A stretch of 64,000 bases of DNA from Zygosaccharomyces rouxii (lineage: Eukaryota > Ascomycota > Saccharomycetes > Saccharomycetales > Saccharomycetaceae): the NCBI RefSeq assembly GCF_000026365.1, contig NC_012993.1:434001-498000 (forward strand), in the 5' to 3' direction. Both the position numbers and the translations under genes were made by a program. Positions 9,601-19,023 of the stretch are shown one piece after another. Under the pieces are notes generated by a model that was not told where the DNA came from, did no database searches, and saw nothing but the letters and a program-made list of their open reading frames with translations. Each line of letters starts with the position of its first letter. Positions within the stretch are counted from its first letter, which is position 1.

Positions 9601-11208
9601 TGCGCTAAATTGCATAATGTCGGTAATTTTCGTTTGATCATCCTGTCCGTTTCTTCTAACCGCCGACGGTATATCTGTAGTCTCCACTACAGTATCGTTG
9701 AGCTCTTTGATTAAATTATTTTCTAAAGTAACCAAAAATTCTACTTCTTCGATGGTTCTAGCGCTTAACAAATCGAACTTGGTTGAAACTAAATTTTCCA
9801 TCTCCCTAGGTGCAAAATTTCTATCTTCTAAGGAACTAATGGATATTACGTATTTCACAAAATTATCCATCTCCTTTTTACCATTCCCGTCCCTTAATGT
9901 GTCATCTTTCGAGAACGAGGACAAGGATGCTCCATCCATATCATTGTGCTTATAATACGCGTGATTTTTCCTCCATTTGCTCAGAAGTCCCATAGCACCA
10001 TGATGAAGCATTGAACTGCGGAAATTCGTTGAAGCTTTACCAATACTTGCCGATCTGGAAGTTCGATTTTTTACTATATTGGACGTTCGATTCATCCCAG
10101 TAACTTTACTCCAACTAACAGATCTTCTCACATCGCCTTTACTATGGTTATGAGAATTAGGATTTTTCATAGGAGGACCATTCTTGTTATCTTCTGGTAA
10201 TTGTAGTATCAGTTCCACTTTCTTTGCTGGCGTAGGAGGTATCACTTTATCAATCCCAGGCGTAGATGGATATTCGACATCTTTCATTACTGTAGATACC
10301 TTCGTCAACCTAGAGAGTCGATTAATTTTTTTCTTCTGGCTTTTCGAAGCACTTCTATTGGATGGAGACAACTCTTGAGTACCAGCTGTAGCGGGCGTTC
10401 TTGGATCTACATTTTTCACATTGGAGTTATCTTGAGGGAAAAGAATCATGGATGCTGTACGATTTTCCCTTTTCTTCTTATCTACTGGTGAAGGTGCTGG
10501 AAGCTGGAACACATCGGAACTTTTGTAAAGTGATAAAACACTCTGATTTCTAAAATTCGGGCTCGAACTACCTTGAATCGCGTAAGAGCTCAATTGGCTA
10601 TCTCTTTTCCTTAACTCGTCTAATTCTGTAAAATCCTTTATTTCGTAAAAAACCCATAGTTCATCTTCTCCTATAGATTTTGGTTCATTTAAATCTAAAT
10701 TTGTCCAAACTTTCTTGGTACAATGGATCCACGATTTTTTCAAATTAAGCATAGTACATCGCACAATTTTAGGTAAATCTTGTAAATATAGATTCAGAAA
10801 TTTGATAAATTGTAATCTTAAATTAACATCCACTAAAAAATCTTGAACGAAATAGTTGAGAATCCAATGTCTCAGAAGAACAAATGTTCGTACCAATGCA
10901 ATTTCACCAATTTTCTTCCGTCTCGTTTTCTTAGCTCTATCAGCCATTATTTCATCGATACACCAATGGAACCTCAAAACTAATAACTCCTGCAACTGTA
11001 ATGGGGACATGAAATTTCTGTATACAAGAAAAAAATCAGAGATAACTGTGTAATCAACAGCGTCTATTGGTGAGGATAGATCTACGATGAGAGCCACGAG
11101 ATCTGTATTTAATACTGACCTCTTGCCTTTAAACCCATCGGGCTCTCTGTACCGAACCACATTACTAGATGGAGTAGGATAGTAATCTGGGCGGCTGAAA
11201 ACGTCCAT
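6628..11208 (-). CDS. LTE1: Mitotic-exit regulator Lte1, RasGEF-like protein
   Basis: Bud-cortex protein needed for mitotic exit at low temperature; it restrains the Bfa1-Bub2/Kin4 spindle position checkpoint. It resembles a Ras guanine-nucleotide exchange factor but acts largely through Ras2 binding at the bud. At 1526 residues it is close to the S. cerevisiae protein (about 1435). An N-terminal RasGEF_N-like segment occupies about residues 15-160. The middle is long, low-complexity and rich in S, D, N and E, with many SP/TP sites that fit Cdk control. The CDC25-homology domain is at the C-terminus from about 1275 (SLSIAQQMTLIERELL, NTLMEIVLALNS, IPF-type VVYLSDLTLNNE). The start is the ATG at 11208; the preceding five codons open only with TTG. 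The order DRS2-MAK16-LTE1 is that of S. cerevisiae chromosome I. Confidence 0.93.
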   Translation of the reverse strand: MDVFSRPDYYPTPSSNVVRYREPDGFKGKRSVLNTDLVALIVDLSSPIDAVDYTVISDFFLVYRNFMSPLQLQELLVLRFHWCIDEIMADRAKKTRRKKIGEIALVRTFVLLRHWILNYFVQDFLVDVNLRLQFIKFLNLYLQDLPKIVRCTMLNLKKSWIHCTKKVWTNLDLNEPKSIGEDELWVFYEIKDFTELDELRKRDSQLSSYAIQGSSSPNFRNQSVLSLYKSSDVFQLPAPSPVDKKKRENRTASMILFPQDNSNVKNVDPRTPATAGTQELSPSNRSASKSQKKKINRLSRLTKVSTVMKDVEYPSTPGIDKVIPPTPAKKVELILQLPEDNKNGPPMKNPNSHNHSKGDVRRSVSWSKVTGMNRTSNIVKNRTSRSASIGKASTNFRSSMLHHGAMGLLSKWRKNHAYYKHNDMDGASLSSFSKDDTLRDGNGKKEMDNFVKYVISISSLEDRNFAPREMENLVSTKFDLLSARTIEEVEFLVTLENNLIKELNDTVVETTDIPSAVRRNGQDDQTKITDIMQFSAMDNLNLYQTVNSIANSVFSLSRSLTQRKQQQQHQHQQSQNQNLIGSPSFAALERRKVQSAIPFMNSASQSRFSISSQTLDRDGTPRLDDTGPQRLVFHGSGVLDSSSKKGFGTLSRSDSASTFLTPTKLRNSQSPRRNSPSKGQLPNLQEQHEISQDSNHDDGASTSSFVSYDSDLSSTFNNNLYATRRKSKKMSLIYPDEARSLKRKDAHSNLHEFTFEDENKLEREETQSLTSFVTTNTTNDQRIIDIDDDDNDNDSDSDSSISDVQGFSTYDNKEDKYGNEARNELKDIRKDRNEDENGQGNELEHTVGQENKDERDSETKNEIINKNQPTISVRRASGRVSLGQRRTRIASNPRESMWSASQRVGQDPDYITKDKELREKEMELFELEQYVSNRVSTATSVDTSMLFSSANCSPRRSRMLGPDHIRLSATPSIKSISSDHPDFGADTFETYDESIHRQATSESVANNRNPAPNNKLQPQESTDSSFNYSTTGSQNGIGLSTGGMGSKYLFAPENEGTDYASPDKNVEALKNRFFEEDDDGSHDNDSKLDRDSPSKERGDQDNVDHGIEENDNSMDRLLGTLDDTQKNIPKISSPESRRTLDWNNISQDSEVDDPVNVALMKLEGTYKRGENDVKQNSEDKGPSRQSSSASILAREVSMLGIADVNGGPPDPGDKRKSLLIETRRRTIMNIPYTPKEEKIQVDKQENIALQAKDLLNQYEMKDPNLTVNNCEQHIPFILMYDSLSIAQQMTLIERELLSEVDWKDLLDVNLKYRGPTVTSWLQLLVQNESLSGIDLAIARFNLTVDWIISEIILTSDIRLKRNTIQRFIHVADHCRSFQNYNTLMEIVLALNSTTVQKCIEAWRLIEPGDLITWGELKKMPSLDKNYSYIRKLLNNIDPIKGCAPFIVVYLSDLTLNNEKRTWIEEKQVVNYNKFETNVQIVKNFIQRVQWSKFYNFPVDHELLSKCVYLTALSHDEITQIINKLNK

Positions 11209-12309
11209 TAGCAGACTTTTCAATAAGCGAGAGTAGAAAGATTATTAAAATCCCAATGGAGTTTCCCAGATACGGCGCTTGTATTCGTCAATTCTATAGA
11301 TCCTCCTTTGTTATAGGTACATACCGTAGGATCCATCTTCGTTTGTTGATCTTCGCATGAGAAGAGCAGATCTGCAAATCACGGCAGACGACAGATGCCC
11401 AAGTAAATATAATAATGATAATAATGATAATAATAGAGTCCATTGGCGGCTAGATACGTAGATCTAACCATTTCAGACGTACTTGAATCGATTTCTAACG
11501 ACGTCATTTGTATAGAAAAATTGCTCGAGGAAGGAAGAAAAATCTATATGAGTTCTGTCGAATACGCCGGGGTTGGTGTAAAATACGAGTCCTGGCGTGG
11601 GTACTGTCGGTCTGAGAGAGATTGGATCCTGTTACAAATAGGAAACAACCATTCAGAAACTGATTGAAGGTATTTTTAACTGGACTTTCTTTGATTTTAC
11701 CCTTAGTATCGCATGTATTTTGACGGGATGTCAAGATAAATTTATGCTATGGAATTCAATTCAATTATGGCAGTTGATACACCGAATGATTCCTGGTAGT
11801 TTAAGATAATTTTGAAATAGTCAACCACCGGAATATATCTGGAAAATACCTTTGTTTCATGGGATTTTTAAAAGTGGATTTGACGGTTCCAAACTCTACA
11901 TCAAAAGCACCAAATCGACCGGCCTTTTTTTATAAGAATGATAAGTATAAAGTGGAATGTTCATGATCCCATCATATGGCCTCCAAAGGGTTCTATGTCG
12001 GCCAACATTTCCATTTTTTTAACCCACCTTCACTTTGCCATCTCTTTAAACGTTCTACGTAGCATGAATTTGAAAAATTTTTGACCCTTGAGGTGAGATG
12101 ACGATAAGAATTCATTCCACAAGGACATATCGTATCATTAGAGTCAGGTAGCAAGTAGCCATTTGGTTGGTATTGAAGTCTGTTGGAAACTATAGATGTC
12201 AATTTAATTTAAAACTAAAATTTCGCCATTTCTACAGAAATTCTTTGCTTAAAGGTTTACCAAACTCTCAATAGACTTATCCCATTAATATACAATCCAA
12301 TCCGACCAT
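11209..12309. other. 1.1-kb intergenic region between divergent LTE1 and LDB19
   Basis: This holds the two divergent promoters. An ATAATG-type microsatellite lies at about 11409-11436. Open frames in it (such as 11443-11667 and its antisense) lack an ATG start or any recognisable protein feature, so I call no gene. No tRNA-like or snoRNA-like structure could be seen. The length is generous for two promoters in this genome, so a small RNA gene cannot be excluded. Confidence 0.4.
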
Positions 12310-14592
12310 ATGAATATGGGACTCTCAAAACTGGTTCATAAGTATAAATATCCAAATCAGAAGCACCCTAATTCTGCTGATACTTTTCGATCAGCTTATA
12401 GATCTCCAGAAGAACATCCCATAGAAATATGCATTGATATTGAATCGCCGCCATGTGTTCTATATGGTACTGCGACTGAATCCTCTGGATCCTTACTTAG
12501 TGGATTGGTTTCATTGAGAGTTAAGAACCCATATGATAGCGTACAGATGGGAAGTTCTGTCACCCCCGTCACCAGTAGAGAAAATAAGAGGAAGAGTACC
12601 GTTGGTGTCAACTTGTCGAACGCATTTTCGAACCTTGCAGTGTCGAATTCACAACCTGCTACGCTATCACCAGCACCTTCTAGTAATTTACAAATTATGG
12701 CTGGTTATACAAAAGTTACTGTAACTTCAGTGATGTTAACATTAGTGCAAAAAGTACATTTCCATAAGCCGTTCATGGCAGATCTGCACTCTATTCAAAC
12801 GTGTATGAACTGTCAATCGAAGACTACAGATATTAGAAGTTGGGATATTCAGAAAAATGCCAAGGATTTGCCAGTAGGGAATTATTCTTTTCCCTTCTCC
12901 TGTTTAATTTCAGGTTCGTTTCCTGCGAAATCAGCATTGGGATCAAACTCAGAGACCCAAATTAAATACGAATTATGTGCTGTGGTTACTTATAAGGATC
13001 CAAGAAGAGGTGCTAGTCCCCATCAAAAGGATCAACTTTTACAGCTGGTTATGCCTGTGCCGGTCACTAGGAGCTTACCACGAGGTCCTGATAAGAATTC
13101 TCTAAGAGTCTTTCCACCAACAGAATTGACGGCTACAGCTGTTTTGCCGAATGTCGTGTATCCTAAATCAACTTTCCCGCTAGAGATGAAGATCGAAGGT
13201 ATATCTATTGGTGATCGAAGGTGGAGAATGAGGAAATTAACTTGGAGAATCGATGAGATAACCCGTATAAGGAACCATGCTTGCGACATTCACAAACATG
13301 AATTGAGGAAGTTGGAAAAATCGGTTAAGGAAAAGGAAGATCATAAATCCAAAAAGCCTAATAATGGGTTGAAAAGATATGGAGATCAGGTTCCTCAAGT
13401 GAGAGTATCTGTCAGTACGCCTGATAATACACCATTGCCCCCTGTTCCAGAAATCCCGGAAGCTCAGGGCCAAAATAGAGATAACAATACACCTGGTGAT
13501 CAAGATCGGGATGCTGATGACGAATCTCAGGCGGGATTCATTCACCCTGATGATGATGCACTAAGACAAGAAATCACTCTGCATCAGCAGAGATTAAGAG
13601 AGCAACAATTGCAGCAAGAATTACAAAGTGATTCAAATCTTTTCACGGAAGAAGTAAGAACTGTCACTAGAGGGGACATGAAAAGCGGTTGGAAGACAGA
13701 TTTCGACAACAAGGGTCAAATTGAACTCATTACAGAAATCGATTGTATGCCTCTAAATTCTGGTGTTACTAACCCAATCACAAGTGTTTCAACCACTAAA
13801 CCTCAAGCCGAATACATTAAGCAAGAGGCTAACGTTGCCTGCGATATTCAGGATCCGGCACTGGGTATCTATGTAAGCCACATTTTAGCGGTAGAGGTTG
13901 TTGTGGCTGAAGAAGCATTACAATATACTAATGGACAGCCTGTAAAGAAATCGGGTGGTCCCAGAAACAGTTCAGATCAAAGGTTAGCGGAATTATCACC
14001 TATGTTGGCTGCTAGAAGCTCTAATAGACAACCAGCCATGAATTCCGAAGAGCTAGGACCATCTCCCTCGACAAACAGTAGCCAATCTTCAGGACAGGGT
14101 AAAAATAACTCTGAAGGATTTGTGCCACGAGTGATAAGTGTGCCCACGGGAGCGGCTCGTGTTCTGAGAATGCAATTTAGAATTCATTTAACTGAGAGAT
14201 CTGGGTTAGGTATTTCATGGGATGAGGAAGTTCCTCCTATTTACCAAGATGTTAAGATGCTTTCACCTCCTAGTTATGCTAGCTCTGTTTCTAACACCTC
14301 AGTGCCTAGAAGCTTATCGCCTCTGGCAAAGGATGAAGCTGCTGGTGGTCCAGAAAATGATATAGTGCCTTTGATGCCAAGTCTACTTCCTACACCACCT
14401 ATGGCTCACCATCATGACTCTTCCAATTCCTTGAGAGGACTAACCACTGTACAGTCGCCCCAGTTAGATTCTGTGGTCAGTATACAGGGAAATGTTCCCT
14501 TCCAAAACAACGCTTTAACCCCACATGCGACGAGGGATATAAGGATTAGGAGTATAACAGAGCTAATGGACTCTGATCGGATAACGCAGTGA
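12310..14592 (+). CDS. LDB19: Arrestin-related trafficking adaptor Ldb19/Art1
   Basis: Alpha-arrestin that brings the ubiquitin ligase Rsp5 to plasma-membrane permeases (Can1, Mup1, Lyp1 in S. cerevisiae) so that they are ubiquitinated and endocytosed. The N-terminal half is the arrestin fold, recognisable from ESPPCVLYG, MAGYTKVTVTSVMLTLVQK, a CMNC pair and the block NSLRVFPPTELTA / VVYPKSTFPLEMK. Two PY motifs for Rsp5 WW domains are present near residues 642 (PPIY) and 653 (PPSY). At 760 residues it is slightly shorter than S. cerevisiae Ldb19 (818). The start is the ATG at 12310; a second in-frame ATG lies two codons later. In S. cerevisiae it lies between PMT3 and PRO2 on chromosome XV; here the adjacent convergent PMT2/3-type gene keeps that link. 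Confidence 0.93.
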   Translation: MNMGLSKLVHKYKYPNQKHPNSADTFRSAYRSPEEHPIEICIDIESPPCVLYGTATESSGSLLSGLVSLRVKNPYDSVQMGSSVTPVTSRENKRKSTVGVNLSNAFSNLAVSNSQPATLSPAPSSNLQIMAGYTKVTVTSVMLTLVQKVHFHKPFMADLHSIQTCMNCQSKTTDIRSWDIQKNAKDLPVGNYSFPFSCLISGSFPAKSALGSNSETQIKYELCAVVTYKDPRRGASPHQKDQLLQLVMPVPVTRSLPRGPDKNSLRVFPPTELTATAVLPNVVYPKSTFPLEMKIEGISIGDRRWRMRKLTWRIDEITRIRNHACDIHKHELRKLEKSVKEKEDHKSKKPNNGLKRYGDQVPQVRVSVSTPDNTPLPPVPEIPEAQGQNRDNNTPGDQDRDADDESQAGFIHPDDDALRQEITLHQQRLREQQLQQELQSDSNLFTEEVRTVTRGDMKSGWKTDFDNKGQIELITEIDCMPLNSGVTNPITSVSTTKPQAEYIKQEANVACDIQDPALGIYVSHILAVEVVVAEEALQYTNGQPVKKSGGPRNSSDQRLAELSPMLAARSSNRQPAMNSEELGPSPSTNSSQSSGQGKNNSEGFVPRVISVPTGAARVLRMQFRIHLTERSGLGISWDEEVPPIYQDVKMLSPPSYASSVSNTSVPRSLSPLAKDEAAGGPENDIVPLMPSLLPTPPMAHHHDSSNSLRGLTTVQSPQLDSVVSIQGNVPFQNNALTPHATRDIRIRSITELMDSDRITQ

Positions 14593-14818
14593 AAAGTTGA
14601 GGGAGAATAAAGGGACATTATTTACATACATTCGTATAGTTTTGTTTCAGTTCCACCTGAAATGAATTGGTTGGGAATTCAAATTTATTTCATTCAAAAC
14701 ATTTGTGCATTCATGAAGGTATTGATTCGATTTAATTTGCTTAAGTTAATTTAGACACATGGAATTTGTTAAATTGTTGAGTGTGTTACAGTTCAATTCC
14801 AAGCCTCACAGAAATGCT

Positions 14819-17071
14819 TCATGGCATTTTGTGCTTATCAGAGATGTACCAGCGCGGTAACCAATCCAAGTATTGGAAATCGGAGATTGCACCTTCCATA
14901 CCAAATGAAATTGGTCCATAATAAAAGAAGCATGCAATGACGGAGATGCCAAATAGAGCATAAATGGCTAATCTCAAAACTTGGTTAGTCTTAGTGACGG
15001 ACCAGCTCTTTAAACCAGCATCGAAAATGTAGGATAAAACAATTAATGCAAAATATAGTGCTGGCAGATAGTGGTGCGCGTAAGTAACTCTGGACATAAT
15101 CAAAAATGGTACGAAATGTGTACCCCAGGCTAGCATGGGGAAAACACCACCGATCAAGAATAAATTGAAATCACCTGGCTTGTTCAAATCGTTGTATTGT
15201 CTTTGCCATCTCAGGACCAAAAGGACAAACAAAACGGCAAATATCCCGACAGCGGCAGTTGAAGCCCAGGTAGAAATTGGAGTACCTAGCAAAAAGTATC
15301 TAATGTTATCATCACTCCATCCACATAGTCTTAGACCAATATTCAAGGAAGGCCATTGCCATGCAGCAGAAGTCAAATAGTCCAATTTATCATTTTCTGG
15401 GATTAAAGCGTTGTTGGTAGCCATCATGGCCAAATTCAAGTGAATAAAGTCCTTGAAGAAATTAGTCTTTGGGAATTTGAAGCCCTCGGGTCTTGGTGGT
15501 AGTAATTCGTTTTCATGAGTTTCGACGTTCCACCAAGTTCTCTTATCTCTTCTGAATGGATCTTTCACACAAGCAACTTCTGATTGTCTGAACCCCCATT
15601 CCGGTAGATGTTGACCGGTTTGAGCCAAATAACAGTTTAACACAGCGTTTTTAATACGGAAGGAAGTAGTCAATGGGTGGATCTTAGAAGTATCTTCAGG
15701 GCCTCTTTGGTCCATCACTTCGATGACCCAGTTATCCTTAACATCACCAATTTCAGCATTACCATAACCAGAAACTTCCCAAGCTTGTCTAGATATAGGT
15801 GCTGGAATAGGATGAGTGTGCAAATTTCTACCGGTGCTTATATGGACCAATCTGTATTCTGTATCCTGTGTAATGAATTCAATATCGGTTTCATTTTCGT
15901 TGTAACCTGGTAAGCCTCTAGGTCTATCAAATTGCCACAAATTGTTTGCATCTTTGAAACCATAGCAAGTGACTTGTTGTTGGTTGGAACCCTCTGGAAA
16001 AGCTTGAATGTGGGAATGTAGCAAAGAACCACCCAAGGCTTGGTTCTTAATAGCAACACGGGATGAACCTAATGCAACATCACGAGGACCTTCACCGACT
16101 CCACTACCTTGCAAATTGGCTTGGAACAAAGATGGCATGTTAGCATCACCAGTACCAGAATGGCTCAAAAGATCAAAGTGAACTTTGAAACAAAGCATGA
16201 AAACGGCAGATGGTATTAAGATCAAACAAACAATTCTAGCAAACCAATGGAAAAAGTAAGTCCTCCAAGACATCTTCTTGTCAGCCAAAAATGTCCACAA
16301 TTCACCCACGGTGTAAATACCAACCACAGTAATGATGAAAAGACCTACCATCTTGACAGAAATGGTACATCCGAGGGTAATACCAGTCAAACTAATCCAC
16401 TTCCACCATTTTCTGGAAAATGGTTGGTTTCTATAACTATGGTAAGTGACAAAGCAATAAAATGAAGCCACTGTGAAGAATAGAAGCATAGAATCCAATA
16501 GGATAAATTTACCTAACGTTGTAAAAGAATTTTCGAACAAAACCAAACACGTAAATAACCAAACAGTTGGTAAAGAGAAACCAATGGATTTAGCGGTAAA
16601 ATATGCCAATGGAACACACAGAGCAGAGAAGGCAGCGTTGAAAATTCTCATCTTGATAAAATCAACCCATTCAGGATAAAACTCACCAGATGTAAAGTCA
16701 TAGGAGCCGTTGTAACCAGCGAGATAACCAGATAGACCAACGAGCATCTTTCCCAATGGTGGATGCACATCGTGATAGAATTCATGTCTCAAATAATAAG
16801 ATCCAAACTTACCAAAATGAGCTTCATCCCAAATCACACGGTTGTTAGCACCGATCTTGTACATTCTAATGAAAAATGCCAATGCCGTAAAAACCAATGG
16901 CATTATCCATGCTTCTATCTTAACCAATGGATCTTGCTCTGTTGATTTTTCCTTTGAGTAATCTTCCTTCTCATCTAAAACTTCTTCTTCATCGCTAGAA
17001 ACCTCCTTCCTGTTCTTCAATTCGGCATTATCTCCCTTGATTCTACCTTCAAAACCAGTAGTGGAAGGCAT
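14819..17071 (-). CDS. PMT2: Protein O-mannosyltransferase, Pmt2/Pmt3 family
   Basis: Multi-pass ER membrane enzyme (GT39) that transfers mannose from dolichyl-phosphate-mannose to Ser/Thr of secretory proteins, usually as a Pmt1-Pmt2 heterodimer. The N-terminal motif [32 protein letters not shown] (its DE pair is catalytic) lies in the first luminal loop. The luminal MIR region spans about residues 310-530 ([22 protein letters not shown]), and hydrophobic helices sit on both sides. At 750 residues it equals S. cerevisiae Pmt2/Pmt3 (about 755). It takes the place of both duplicates: its neighbours here are LDB19 (next to PMT3 on chromosome XV) and FUN26 (next to PMT2 on chromosome I). I use the name PMT2 for this single pre-duplication gene. 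Confidence 0.92.
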   Translation of the reverse strand: MPSTTGFEGRIKGDNAELKNRKEVSSDEEEVLDEKEDYSKEKSTEQDPLVKIEAWIMPLVFTALAFFIRMYKIGANNRVIWDEAHFGKFGSYYLRHEFYHDVHPPLGKMLVGLSGYLAGYNGSYDFTSGEFYPEWVDFIKMRIFNAAFSALCVPLAYFTAKSIGFSLPTVWLFTCLVLFENSFTTLGKFILLDSMLLFFTVASFYCFVTYHSYRNQPFSRKWWKWISLTGITLGCTISVKMVGLFIITVVGIYTVGELWTFLADKKMSWRTYFFHWFARIVCLILIPSAVFMLCFKVHFDLLSHSGTGDANMPSLFQANLQGSGVGEGPRDVALGSSRVAIKNQALGGSLLHSHIQAFPEGSNQQQVTCYGFKDANNLWQFDRPRGLPGYNENETDIEFITQDTEYRLVHISTGRNLHTHPIPAPISRQAWEVSGYGNAEIGDVKDNWVIEVMDQRGPEDTSKIHPLTTSFRIKNAVLNCYLAQTGQHLPEWGFRQSEVACVKDPFRRDKRTWWNVETHENELLPPRPEGFKFPKTNFFKDFIHLNLAMMATNNALIPENDKLDYLTSAAWQWPSLNIGLRLCGWSDDNIRYFLLGTPISTWASTAAVGIFAVLFVLLVLRWQRQYNDLNKPGDFNLFLIGGVFPMLAWGTHFVPFLIMSRVTYAHHYLPALYFALIVLSYIFDAGLKSWSVTKTNQVLRLAIYALFGISVIACFFYYGPISFGMEGAISDFQYLDWLPRWYISDKHKMP

Positions 17072-17491
17072 CTTTTCGGATTGATTCCCTCGATTGCCAA
17101 TTCCTTGATCAATTTGACCTAAATTTTATTCTTTTATTATTGGGAAATGGTCTTAACGGTCAAGGAGAGTTCGAACTCTTGTCGTATTTATTATTTTTTT
17201 TTTTTTTAAAATCGACGTGTTCTTCAAATTTTTTTCTTTTACGTGTTCAAATCACTACAAACGATTTTTCGCGACTGCGTCACGTGAGACGTGTGAGATT
17301 TAAAGTCACGTGGATATCACGTGTCTGGCGCTGATAAGATATATGTAGTATAAGAGTAATGATAATGACACAATTAGTATCATTATCATTGTCATTGTCA
17401 TTGTCACTACCATTATTAGTACTACGTGGGATTATTACAGCTCCTTCCAAAGGTTCTAATAAATTATTTATTTTTTTTTTTGCATTGGTAT
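17072..17491. promoter_or_regulatory. PMT2 promoter region with three CACGTG boxes, and FUN26 3' flank
   Basis: Three CACGTG E-boxes occur within 43 bp at 17281-17286, 17307-17312 and 17318-17323, about 210-250 bp upstream of the PMT2 start. The flanks are GT-CACGTG-A, GT-CACGTG-G and AT-CACGTG-T. CACGTG is the established core for Cbf1 and Pho4. An 11-bp perfect inverted repeat (arms 17358-17368 and 17380-17390, 11-nt loop) lies toward the FUN26 end, followed by a TCATTG-type repeat. Long T tracts are at about 17190-17208 and 17470-17480. Confidence 0.55.
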
Positions 17492-18772
17492 TTAATGGAC
17501 CTTTGAGTAGGATTCGATAATAAATACACAACCGTAGCTGAGAACACTACCAAGCGTAAGACCTGCTGAAACGAAAATATTGGTAAATCCACCAGCTGCT
17601 TCTTTTTCCTCATCGGTTGTTAATGCCTCGGGTACTTTCATGAAACTGATAGAAATTACATGGCCATTGGTGAGACCAAATAAGAATTGTAATAATGTGT
17701 AGAGTAAATCTTTAACCATGGGGGATGATGTATGCTCGCTTGAATTGACCCTACTAAAAAGGAAGAATAGTGGGACAAAAAGCATACGCAGTAGTGAGTA
17801 GACAAAGACCTTAAAAGGAGTAAACTTTGGACTGCGGAACTGTGGCCAATCTGCAATGATACGACCGTAAAGATCACCTAAGTTCCAGATGGTGAAGATA
17901 AATGGGACAAATTGAGAATTGGCCAGTGGTAAACCCTTTACAAGAATGGTTGATGCAAACACAGGGAAGATTAGAGTGACAACAAATGTTGTAAAGATGG
18001 ACAACACCAAATGTTTTAATTTGTCGTAATGGACACTGAAGGGAACTTGTGAAGAGGGAGAGCTTCCAGGACTTACATTGACCAATTTAGCACCAATTTG
18101 ATTCACACGATATAAAATGATCGAAACAATCGATACAGCTGCTGTCGTCAGGAAATAGAACAAGATACCACCGGTACTTTGTCTTGATGGATCACTAGAA
18201 AACGAAATGATGAAGAGAACCACGGACGGTAATACACCGGCCACAGCTTGGCCTACCATGACCGCTTGACTGAAAACAGGACCGTGAACATTCGCCACCG
18301 CCATAATACCGTTCTGTGTCATAGCAGTAGCAACTGAGCTTATGGCGACCAGCACCATGATGGAAATAAAGATGAAGGGTAAAGAGAACCACGATTTCAA
18401 AAGGGTTAGAATGCCCAATATAATGAATACTATAATTTCCCATATTAATCCTCGAACGACACGTTCAGAGTAACTGTGTTGTCTTTTAGCTAGCCAAATA
18501 TTGAACAATGTAGAAGAAACAGTGGATACAGTCATCATAGAGCTGGCAAAGATCTTCGACCATAGGGTATTATCTAGAAATACATCGTGTTTAAAGTATT
18601 GTGATGCCCCCAGGATACAATTCCATGGCCATAGTAACCCAATACCAATAAATAGAAATGTTAGATATTTTGCATCCTTAATCATGGTAATAAACGAATG
18701 CCTTTCCGTACTTTCAGTATAGGAGGAATCCTGTTCATCACGGGGGGAATCTGTATACTCTTCTGATCGCAT
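17492..18772 (-). CDS. FUN26: Equilibrative nucleoside transporter (ENT/SLC29), vacuolar
   Basis: Family role: transport of nucleosides and nicotinamide riboside across the vacuolar membrane. The product has about eleven hydrophobic segments, starting with YLTFLFIGIGLLWPWNCILG, whose GxxxLWPWN is the ENT family mark, and includes SVATAMTQNGIMAVA and the late FIWNLGDLYGR motif (the ENT NxxDxxGR signature). At 426 residues it is shorter than S. cerevisiae Fun26 (517) because the N-terminal cytosolic tail before the first helix is short, about 30 residues. The core is complete, so it is not a truncated pseudogene. It lies between PMT2 and CCR4 in the same orientation, as on chromosome I. Confidence 0.92.
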   Translation of the reverse strand: MRSEEYTDSPRDEQDSSYTESTERHSFITMIKDAKYLTFLFIGIGLLWPWNCILGASQYFKHDVFLDNTLWSKIFASSMMTVSTVSSTLFNIWLAKRQHSYSERVVRGLIWEIIVFIILGILTLLKSWFSLPFIFISIMVLVAISSVATAMTQNGIMAVANVHGPVFSQAVMVGQAVAGVLPSVVLFIISFSSDPSRQSTGGILFYFLTTAAVSIVSIILYRVNQIGAKLVNVSPGSSPSSQVPFSVHYDKLKHLVLSIFTTFVVTLIFPVFASTILVKGLPLANSQFVPFIFTIWNLGDLYGRIIADWPQFRSPKFTPFKVFVYSLLRMLFVPLFFLFSRVNSSEHTSSPMVKDLLYTLLQFLFGLTNGHVISISFMKVPEALTTDEEKEAAGGFTNIFVSAGLTLGSVLSYGCVFIIESYSKVH

Positions 18773-19023
18773 TAAAGGCTCGGTAATGAATTGTTTATTG
18801 CCTCTATTGTATATATCAGAAGGTATGTTCCATATGTTAGTCTTTTGGTCGTAAGGTCCGTTATCGCTCGCTCTTATATAAACAAATCATATAGTAATAA
18901 CAATGATTACAATAAATAGAATATACGTAGATAGAAATGAAAGTGAAATTATATTATGTTACAAATATGACGAGATGATATAGTGTCTATCTACCCTGGA
19001 AGTTTTTATATTACGACGTTGCA

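Noticed and set aside
11443..11667. 74-codon plus-strand frame between LTE1 and LDB19
   Set aside because: It opens with TTG, has no early ATG and shows no recognisable motif; the antisense strand is open too, so it looks like chance.
11993..12202. 69-codon minus-strand frame upstream of LDB19
   Set aside because: It starts with TTG, overlaps the LDB19 promoter and has no family features.
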